The notes beneath the pieces are model-generated. The model saw only the letters and a list, made by a program, of their open reading frames with translations, did not search any database and had not been told where the DNA came from. This document shows, in pieces, positions 6,738 through 12,329 of a DNA stretch of 12,329 nucleotides. The stretch is from MGIIa-K1 sp964577145 (lineage in GTDB: Archaea; Thermoplasmatota; Poseidoniia; Poseidoniales; Poseidoniaceae), in contig CAZNXM010000041.1 in the NCBI GenBank assembly GCA_964577145.1, positions 1 through 12,329 on the forward strand, given 5' to 3'. Position numbers and translations under genes: made by a program. Numbering within the stretch: the stretch's first letter is position 1; each line of letters opens with the position of its first letter.

Positions 6738-7418
6738 ATGCTGCGACAATGCAGGACCCATGGTCACTTCAGCGGAACAAACTGCCAGACATGCAACGCC
6801 GAGGGCAAGTTCATTATGTCCGACCGTGAAGCGAATAGCCTAGGAAGAATGCTGGCACTTGTACTCCGTCACGCCCCTGAGAAATTCAATGTTGAAATGG
6901 ATATTAATGGCTGGGTTAACTCCCGTGAATTGTCTGAATCGATTCAAGGGCAACGCAAACATTTCCATTGGTTGCGAGGATGGCACTTTGAGGCTATCGC
7001 AAATGCTGATGAGAAGGGACGCTATCAAGTCGAAGGCGAGATGATTCGTGCCACATATGGTCATTCGATTGAACTTGAACTCGACCTTCCTACTGACGAC
7101 ATTCCTGAGGCCCTATATTGGCCATGCGACCCTGAGGAGATTAGCACCCACTTGGAGTACGGATTAGTTGCTGGAGATCGCAAACATGTTCACCTTTCAC
7201 GTTCCATTGGAAATGCGATGGAAGCTGGACACGTGCGCCACAACCGTCCTGCAATTATTGAGGTAGATACTACTCGTGCAATTGCTGATGGTAATACCAT
7301 TTGGAGAGCTGGTAAGACTGTATTCCTCTGTGAGGAAATGCCTGCTGACTATCTATTCCACGTTGAAGGCGATGATCCTGCAATTCAGGATATAGTTGCA
7401 ATGTGGGAAGAAGAGTGA
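6738..7418 (+). CDS. kptA: RNA 2'-phosphotransferase KptA/Tpt1 with N-terminal zinc ribbon
   Basis: KptA/Tpt1 transfers an internal RNA 2'-phosphate to NAD+, releasing nicotinamide and giving ADP-ribose 1'',2''-cyclic phosphate. In eukaryotes it finishes tRNA splicing. Archaea ligate tRNA exons by a different route, so its archaeal substrate is unclear. The 226-residue form begins with a small zinc ribbon (Cys5, His8, Cys16, Cys19), common in archaeal members. The catalytic domain has LGRMLALVLRHAPE (36-48) with the Arg-His pair at 44-45, IRATYGHS (103-110) with Arg104, and HVHLSRS (150-156). GHVRHNRP follows at 164-171. The expected core motifs are all present. ATG 6729 is in frame three codons earlier. 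6738 gives the usual short lead before the first Cys and leaves a GGGATGAT upstream. Its stop is one base from the stop of the convergent zinc-ribbon gene. Confidence 0.92.
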   Translation: MLRQCRTHGHFSGTNCQTCNAEGKFIMSDREANSLGRMLALVLRHAPEKFNVEMDINGWVNSRELSESIQGQRKHFHWLRGWHFEAIANADEKGRYQVEGEMIRATYGHSIELELDLPTDDIPEALYWPCDPEEISTHLEYGLVAGDRKHVHLSRSIGNAMEAGHVRHNRPAIIEVDTTRAIADGNTIWRAGKTVFLCEEMPADYLFHVEGDDPAIQDIVAMWEEE

Positions 7419-7419
7419 T

Positions 7420-7755
7420 TCACTCGAGATATTCTCCGCATCCTGCGCAGAAATCGAGGTCTGCTTCCATTATTATTCCGCAAGTAGGGCAAACTCCAGT
7501 CGCCTTTGCAATCGCTTGTTTCGCAGCTTTAGGTGGAGTATCTGGATTGGCAATTGCTTGAACGATTTGCAAGGGGTCTTTCCCGATTCTTGTTAATTCC
7601 TTGAATCGGTTATTGAAAATCGTAGCCTCTTGTATAGCGGATTCGATTTGCCACTGCCTTTGTTGTCGTTCTTTTTTGTTTGGGATTCCCTCGCTTTCAT
7701 CAAGTTCTGCCTGGAGGTGTCGGATGAATTCATCGAGCAACGGGGACTCTGACAT
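7420..7755 (-). CDS. Small zinc-ribbon protein with helical N-terminal region, function unknown
   Basis: This 111-residue protein is not recognised as a named family. The N-terminal 60 residues are highly charged, with a predicted long helix (about 9-55, rich in Glu, Gln, Lys and Arg) that could form a coiled coil. A short proline-containing linker (71-75) leads to a helical AAKQAIAKATG segment and a C-terminal zinc ribbon with Cys89/Cys92 and Cys103/Cys106. This layout suggests a protein- or nucleic-acid-binding adaptor, but nothing in the sequence fixes the target. The ATG at 7753-7755 is 72 bases from the divergent isopentenyl phosphate kinase start. The 3' end meets kptA tail to tail with one base between stops, so it is probably monocistronic. 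Confidence 0.82.
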   Translation of the reverse strand: MSESPLLDEFIRHLQAELDESEGIPNKKERQQRQWQIESAIQEATIFNNRFKELTRIGKDPLQIVQAIANPDTPPKAAKQAIAKATGVCPTCGIIMEADLDFCAGCGEYLE

Positions 7756-7827
7756 GTGTTGGTCCTGTGCCGACCTAGCATGTCAATGTAATGCAAACGA
7801 TATGGAGGTAGACCCTGTGGCCCAAAC

Positions 7828-8601
7828 ATGAGCGGGGTAGTGGTAGTGAAGTGGGGAGGTGGCCTCATTACCCACAAAGAGCGTTTGTGTTCAGCAAATT
7901 CCGCAATAATCTCATCTCTGGCAAAAGTAGCCTCTCAAACTAGTAAGAGGTTAATTATCGTGCATGGTGCAGGATCTTTTGGTCATCTCAAGGCGAAAGC
8001 TGGAAGGCTTTCTGAAGGCGAAATTGAAGGTTTGGACCAACAAAGTTCTATTGCGGAAGTTAGAGAGGATATGCTATCGCTCAATACACAAATCATGGAA
8101 TCGCTCGCATCGAATGGAGTTGACGCTGAAGTATTTCCTCCTCGTAATTGGGCTAAGGGGTTTGGCGCTGATTTTACTGGTGAATTACCACTTCATTCAG
8201 GTGTAACAGTATTATTTGGTGATGTAGTAGATGATGATAATCAAGGATTTGGGATTCTTTCAGGTGACGATATCGTCGCTAGGTATGCCATCGAAATCCC
8301 AGGGGTTGAGAGACTTGTTTTTGCAATCGGAGGCGTAGATGGTATTCTTCGTGTGCCACCAAATGAAGCAACTTCAGATGATTTGATTGAAGTGTGGTCT
8401 AAAGATGCGAAATTTGAGGGAATCCATTCTAGCAATATTGACGTTACTGGAGGTATAGGACTGAAGGCAGATAGGTCTGCATTGGTTGCTTCACACGGTA
8501 TTGAAGTTCTCATGGTTAATGGTGAGCACCCTAAAAGGGTGCTAGATGCAATTGAGGGCCGTTCGGTGCGTGGGACTAGATTCCCCCCTTCCAACAGTTG
8601 A
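7828..8601 (+). CDS. ipk: Isopentenyl phosphate kinase
   Basis: This enzyme phosphorylates isopentenyl phosphate with ATP to isopentenyl diphosphate, the last step of the archaeal versions of the mevalonate pathway. It belongs to the amino acid kinase superfamily. In the 257-residue protein the nucleotide-binding start VVVVKWGGGLIT (4-15) carries Lys8, and IIVHGAGSFGH (43-53) holds the His-bearing substrate motif typical of this family. LFGDVV (129-134) and ILSGDDI (143-149) contact phosphates, and DVTGGIGLK (205-213) is the C-terminal nucleotide-site motif. Length is normal. No start codon lies between the ATG at 7828 and the upstream in-frame stop at 7789. A GGAGGT at 7804-7809 is too far (18 bases) to be an ordinary ribosome-binding site, so the mRNA may have a very short leader. 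It is followed after 37 bases by the IPP-consuming isomerase/prenyl synthase fusion, so this is probably one operon. Confidence 0.94.
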   Translation: MSGVVVVKWGGGLITHKERLCSANSAIISSLAKVASQTSKRLIIVHGAGSFGHLKAKAGRLSEGEIEGLDQQSSIAEVREDMLSLNTQIMESLASNGVDAEVFPPRNWAKGFGADFTGELPLHSGVTVLFGDVVDDDNQGFGILSGDDIVARYAIEIPGVERLVFAIGGVDGILRVPPNEATSDDLIEVWSKDAKFEGIHSSNIDVTGGIGLKADRSALVASHGIEVLMVNGEHPKRVLDAIEGRSVRGTRFPPSNS

Positions 8602-8638
8602 TGTAGTGGGCGCGGACCCGTTTGGATGGGGAGACCGA

Positions 8639-10369
8639 ATGTCAGGCTACGGTATTTTGGACGTTCCAACCCTTGCAGTCGAAGCGGAATCTGCTGCAGT
8701 TCTCTCTGGAGCAGACATAACTCAAGAAGCTTTGATGGCTGAAGCGGTTATTCTCGTCGATGAATATGACAATGCACTCGGTCCAATGACTAAGGTCGAT
8801 TCACATAGTGGTGCGGGATATTTCCACCGTGCATTCAGCGTTATTCTCTTTGATACAACTGGCAGAATGTTACTTCAAAAACGAGCTGGTGACAAGATTA
8901 CCTTCCCTAATGTTTGGGCGAATACATGCTGCTCCCACCCACTTCATTGTGAAGAAGAAATGGAACTCAAGAATGCACTTGGGGTAAAGAGAGCGGCGAT
9001 TAGAAAGTTAGAGCAAGAGTTGGGTATTTCTCCCTCGGAAGTACCGATTGAATCATTTCAATTCCTTACACGTATGAGGTATCAAGCCAGACAAGATCAA
9101 GTCTGGATTGAGCGGGAAATAGACCATTGCTTGGTAATCCATGCCGATGTAGAAGTAAACCCTAATCCAAATGAGGTCGGTGAAATTTGTTGGGTTAGCA
9201 AGGAGCAACTAGAGGAAATGCTGATTGCAGATGACCCGGATAATATCATCGCTCCATGGTTCAGGTGTATTGCTACTAGAATAATGACAGATGACTGGTG
9301 GACACCAAATTGTGCTGTTGCTGATGACATAATCCATGACATGGGTGATATTTCCCACATGCTTCCAGGTGCAATTGGAGCGGACTTGTCTACGAGTATA
9401 GCCGAGGTTAAATCAATGGTTGAGGCTCGAATTAAACGCGCTTTAACACATACTTCCCATGAACGTCTTTCGAATGCAATGATGCATCTCATAGAAGGTG
9501 GAGGTAAGAGAATGCGTGCTACCTTACCATGGTTGGTGGCAAAGGCTGTAGGTGACACACACTCGGGAATACTCGATGTCGGTGCTGCAATAGAGACCAT
9601 TCACAATTTTACTTTAGTTCATGATGACATTATGGATGATGACGAAATTCGCCGAGGCAGACCTGCAGTTCATGTAGAATATGGTCTACCTACTGCAATC
9701 AATGCTGGTGACGCTATGCTAGCAATTGCATTCGAAGCAATGGCAGTGGCTGAAGGTATTGAAAATGAGCAATTACCATTCCTAGTCAAGAGAATAGGAA
9801 GAATGGTCCGAAGAGTTTCAGAAGGACAGCAACTCGATATTGAGTTCGAGGACCGGCTAGCAGTTAGCGAAGAAGAATACCTTGAGATGATTCGAGGAAA
9901 AACTGCAGTCATGTTCCTTACCTGTGCTGAAGTAGGGGCTCATCTCGCTGGTGCTGATGAGGAAACCATTGCCTGTATGCATGATTGGGGCCTCGCTGTT
10001 GGGATGTGCTTCCAACTGATGGATGATTTGATTGATGTGCTCTCAGATTCTGAAACTCTTGGAAAGCCAAGCGGTAGCGATGTTGCCCAAGGAAAAAGGA
10101 CACTGATGGTTATTCATGCATTATCTCAATCTTCAAGCCCTGCAAAAGATGACCTTCTTGCGGTTCTAGGTAAGAATGAATCAGCCACACCTTCAATGGT
10201 TGATGCAGGTCACAGGGCACTCGAGGAATTAGGCTCCATAGATTATGCCCGTCGTAAGGCAGAAGCATACCATAGAGATGCACATGCGTGCTTAGATCGC
10301 CTACCTGAAGGGCCAGCGCTCGTAGCACTAAGGGAATTAACCGATTTCCAACTACAACGAATCAGTTGA
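8639..10369 (+). CDS. Fused type I isopentenyl-diphosphate isomerase and geranylgeranyl diphosphate synthase
   Basis: One 576-residue polypeptide carries two successive enzymes of lipid precursor synthesis. Residues about 30-222 are a type I (Nudix, metal-dependent) IPP isomerase: HRAFSVILF (63-71), NTCCSHPL (95-102) with the active-site Cys98, AAIRKLEQELGI (119-130), and WIEREIDH (156-163) with the acidic residues. WFRCIATRIMTDDWW ends the domain. Residues about 245-576 are a trans-prenyl synthase: GGGKRMR (287-293), first Asp-rich motif DDIMDDD (329-335), GKTAVMF (420-426), and second motif DDLID (462-466). Phe324, five residues before the first motif, matches the product-length position of archaeal GGPP synthases. 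The frame is open further upstream to 8546, overlapping the kinase gene, but the ATG at 8639 has GGGGAG five bases before it. Joining the two steps could channel DMAPP into chain elongation. Many archaea use the unrelated FMN-dependent type II isomerase. Confidence 0.93.
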   Translation: MSGYGILDVPTLAVEAESAAVLSGADITQEALMAEAVILVDEYDNALGPMTKVDSHSGAGYFHRAFSVILFDTTGRMLLQKRAGDKITFPNVWANTCCSHPLHCEEEMELKNALGVKRAAIRKLEQELGISPSEVPIESFQFLTRMRYQARQDQVWIEREIDHCLVIHADVEVNPNPNEVGEICWVSKEQLEEMLIADDPDNIIAPWFRCIATRIMTDDWWTPNCAVADDIIHDMGDISHMLPGAIGADLSTSIAEVKSMVEARIKRALTHTSHERLSNAMMHLIEGGGKRMRATLPWLVAKAVGDTHSGILDVGAAIETIHNFTLVHDDIMDDDEIRRGRPAVHVEYGLPTAINAGDAMLAIAFEAMAVAEGIENEQLPFLVKRIGRMVRRVSEGQQLDIEFEDRLAVSEEEYLEMIRGKTAVMFLTCAEVGAHLAGADEETIACMHDWGLAVGMCFQLMDDLIDVLSDSETLGKPSGSDVAQGKRTLMVIHALSQSSSPAKDDLLAVLGKNESATPSMVDAGHRALEELGSIDYARRKAEAYHRDAHACLDRLPEGPALVALRELTDFQLQRIS

Positions 10370-10371
10370 TT

Positions 10372-10389
10372 GATTTCTTACTAGAAATC
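10372..10389. terminator. Hairpin just after the isomerase/GGPP synthase gene
   Basis: GATTTC (10372-10377) and GAAATC (10384-10389) form a six-base perfect inverted repeat with a six-base loop, starting three bases after the TGA at 10367-10369. It could act in termination or as a 3' stability element between the convergent genes. No long T tract follows on the plus strand, so the call is weak. Confidence 0.35.
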
Positions 10390-10400
10390 GTGTTGATACA

Positions 10401-10416
10401 TGCCCTCAATAGGGCA
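10401..10416. terminator. GC-richer hairpin between the convergent GGPP synthase and EF-2 genes
   Basis: TGCCCT (10401-10406) and AGGGCA (10411-10416) form a perfect six-base stem with a CAAT loop. It lies 11 bases beyond the EF-2 stop (10427-10429), read on the minus strand, and 32 bases after the synthase stop. Being symmetrical, it could serve both convergent transcripts as a termination or 3'-end element. No strong T run is adjacent. Confidence 0.4.
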
Positions 10417-10426
10417 GTAATCCATT

Positions 10427-12329
10427 TCACTCTGCGTAGTAGGATTCCGGGTTAGGTTCAGGCTTGAGGCCCTTCCTAGTTCTGATTTCACCGACTACCT
10501 TTGAGAATAATTGTGGTGGTAGAATTTCGAATCCAATGTTTTCGGAGTTCCAAATAGCACGTCCTTGTGAAGCAGCTCTGATGTCATTTGAGAAACCAAA
10601 AGTCTCTGCAACTGGCAAAGTACCGATTACTGTAGTAACTTCACCCTCAGATGGCATGTCTTCGATAATTCCACGACGGTTGGAAATCTCACGGGTAACT
10701 TGGCCGAGCCAATCGTTTGGTACGCTAACATGCGAGCGTTGCATTGGTTCCATCAAAACAGTGCGTGCACGAAGCATTGCACCCTTGATTCCATTTCGAA
10801 CCGCTGGGATTGTTTGTGCCGGGCCACGGTGAATTGCATCTTCATGGAGTTTAGCATCTACTAGGCGGACCATCATTCCCATAACAGGTTCATCAGCGAC
10901 AGGTCCCTTCTTGCATACTTCATTGAAAGCCTCGATAATGAGTTCACGAGTCTCGTGCAGTCCTTGGATACCCTTGGTATCATTGACCAGTACATTTGTT
11001 CCATGAATCGAGTAGATCTTTCGCATCTTATCCTTATCCATTCCAAATTCTCCGAACTTTCGTCCGATTTCCTTAGCATCGTTAGGACGAACATTTCCAT
11101 TTCCAAAGTGACCATCACGAAGTGCGGCAACAACCTCTACAGGAAGTGGCTCACATTCCATCATGAATCGGTTGTGACGATTTGGAGACTTGCCCTCGAA
11201 TGAGTGACCTCTGTTATCACCTTCAACAGATTCTCTGTAAACAACAATAGGTGGGCTAACTTTGACCTTAATGCCCTGTTCCTCTTCGATTCTATATGTT
11301 GTAATCTCAAGGTGCAGTTCTCCCATACCCGCTAGTAGAGCCTCACCAGTTTCCTGGTTTGTGCTCACCTGCAATGATGCATCTGCCTTTGCTAGGGAGC
11401 GAAGAGCATCGATGAATTTTGGTAAGTCCTTCATACTCTTTGGCTCAACAGCGACGGTTACCACAGGGTCAGAGTAGTGACGAATTGCCTCAAACGGTGT
11501 GAATTCATTATCACGAGAAAGGGTGACACCAGCAGCAGCGGAACGAATTCCGGTGATTGCAGCGATGTTTCCAGCTACAACCTTTGGTACGGTAATCCTG
11601 TCTCCTCCGACCATCATACTGACTTGTTGTACACGCTCTGCCTTTGCAGCGCCAATAGCGTAAACTTGCTCACCTTGGTTAATCGAACCTGAGTAAATAC
11701 GTCCTACAGCAACTTCACCAGCATGAGGGTCCATCCAAATCTTTGTGATCATCATTGCTAGTTCAGCTTCTGGGTCACAATTAATCATAGCCTTTCCAAT
11801 TGTACTTTCGAGGTCTCCAGTCCAGATGTTAGGAATACGGTATGGCTGTGCTTCAACAGGCCCAGGCAACTTGGTTACCGCCATGTCGAGTAATACTTCG
11901 TGTACTGGTGCTTTACGGGCGAGTTCCTTTTGCTGCTCGTTATTACAATACTCGAAAATATCTGTAAAAGAAATACCGGACTTTGCCATATATGGGACTG
12001 TAATACCCCAGTTGTGGTAAGCGCTACCGAATGCTACGGTTCCATCTCCTACAGAGACTTGCCATGACTTCTTCATTTCTTCAGGAGCAAATTGGCGAAT
12101 CAATTTGTTGACCTTGGTGATAGTTTCTTTGAATCTCTCCATCATATCTTCAGGAGTAACTTGTAATTCGTTGATTAATCGGTCGACCTTATTGATGAAA
12201 AGAACTGGCTTTACTTTTTCCTTGAGTGCTTGACGAACAACAGTCTCAGTTTGAGGCATTGGTCCTTCAACAGCACAAGCGAGGATAAAACATCCATCAA
12301 CAGCACGCATAGCACGGGTAACGTCGCCA
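10427..12329 (-). CDS. fusA: Translation elongation factor 2 (aEF-2), N-terminus outside the window
   Basis: EF-2 is the GTPase that drives ribosomal translocation. About 633 residues are visible and roughly the first 100 are missing, since the family is about 730 long. The frame continues through 12329, where GDVTRAMRAVDG (the segment following the DTPGH region) is readable. The ATG at 12308-12310 is therefore internal and not the start. VLFINKVDRL carries the G4 NKxD motif. Domain II follows at about 160-270 of the visible part, then domains III-V. The diphthamide site is present: in DAIHRGPAQ the His codon is at 10829-10831. It implies a diphthamide synthesis pathway in this organism and potential sensitivity to diphtheria-type ADP-ribosylation. 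The P-loop and effector loop lie beyond the right edge. The gene is convergent with the prenyl synthase, 57 bases apart. Confidence 0.97.
   Translation of the reverse strand, partial: GDVTRAMRAVDGCFILACAVEGPMPQTETVVRQALKEKVKPVLFINKVDRLINELQVTPEDMMERFKETITKVNKLIRQFAPEEMKKSWQVSVGDGTVAFGSAYHNWGITVPYMAKSGISFTDIFEYCNNEQQKELARKAPVHEVLLDMAVTKLPGPVEAQPYRIPNIWTGDLESTIGKAMINCDPEAELAMMITKIWMDPHAGEVAVGRIYSGSINQGEQVYAIGAAKAERVQQVSMMVGGDRITVPKVVAGNIAAITGIRSAAAGVTLSRDNEFTPFEAIRHYSDPVVTVAVEPKSMKDLPKFIDALRSLAKADASLQVSTNQETGEALLAGMGELHLEITTYRIEEEQGIKVKVSPPIVVYRESVEGDNRGHSFEGKSPNRHNRFMMECEPLPVEVVAALRDGHFGNGNVRPNDAKEIGRKFGEFGMDKDKMRKIYSIHGTNVLVNDTKGIQGLHETRELIIEAFNEVCKKGPVADEPVMGMMVRLVDAKLHEDAIHRGPAQTIPAVRNGIKGAMLRARTVLMEPMQRSHVSVPNDWLGQVTREISNRRGIIEDMPSEGEVTTVIGTLPVAETFGFSNDIRAASQGRAIWNSENIGFEILPPQLFSKVVGEIRTRKGLKPEPNPESYYAE

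Noticed and set aside
6656..6739. N-terminal extension of the thiolase by 28 residues with two Cys
   Set aside because: It would overlap the kptA start, and thiolases begin near the MVDVAVVGAG segment. The ATG at 6655 has a good GGAAGGG upstream.
8546..8638. A 31-residue upstream extension of the isomerase/GGPP synthase fusion
   Set aside because: It would overlap the end of the kinase gene in another frame and adds no isomerase residues. The ATG at 8639 has a close GGGGAG.
9097..9600. A 167-residue minus-strand open frame inside the isomerase/GGPP synthase fusion
   Set aside because: It is the complement of a region with strong isomerase and prenyl synthase motifs, and it has no ribosome-binding site or recognisable domain.

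Overview
The window looks like chromosomal DNA from a mesophilic marine archaeon of the Thermoplasmatota, most probably Marine Group II (Poseidoniales). That placement is inferred from the gene set: an elongation factor 2 with a diphthamide site, an isopentenyl phosphate kinase (the archaeal variant of the mevalonate route), a long-chain prenyl synthase, the archaeal tRNA pseudouridine-54 methyltransferase TrmY, and a zinc-ribbon KptA. GC content is moderate, genes are tightly packed, and no gap exceeds about 100 bases. I see no rRNA, tRNA, CRISPR array, transposon or phage integration signal, so this reads as a core-genome segment containing some unusual proteins.

Layout from left to right. 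A few C-terminal codons of a plus-strand gene may enter at the left edge. A minus-strand pair, coaBC then trmY, follows with a 4-base gap (82-1858). A plus-strand membrane protein with a C-terminal zinc ribbon is divergent from it (1934-2503). A minus-strand cluster, transcribed from 6655 down to 2509, then encodes an SCPx-type thiolase, a translationally coupled DUF35-like OB-fold protein, a zinc-ribbon/TerB-like multidomain protein, and an actin-like ATPase that closely resembles MamK. Divergent from the thiolase is kptA/tpt1 (6738-7418), which converges on a small zinc-ribbon protein (7420-7755). A plus-strand isoprenoid pair follows: isopentenyl phosphate kinase (7828-8601), and a single polypeptide fusing type I IPP isomerase to a geranylgeranyl diphosphate synthase (8639-10369). 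The right end is the minus-strand gene for EF-2, which lacks its N-terminus because it runs off the window.

How the genes work together. The kinase makes IPP from isopentenyl phosphate, and the fusion protein isomerises IPP to DMAPP and condenses them to GGPP, the precursor of archaeal lipids. The thiolase/DUF35 pair handles acyl-CoA carbon-carbon chemistry and might feed the same pathway, although the DUF35 partner has lost its zinc ligands. CoaBC supplies coenzyme A, but its decarboxylase half lacks the usual catalytic His and flap Cys. TrmY, KptA and EF-2 belong to RNA modification and translation. The most interesting stretch is 2509-4642: a MamK-like actin preceded by an unrecognised protein with zinc ribbons at both ends and a TerB-like helical segment. 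It could be a cytoskeletal or scaffold module that has not been described.
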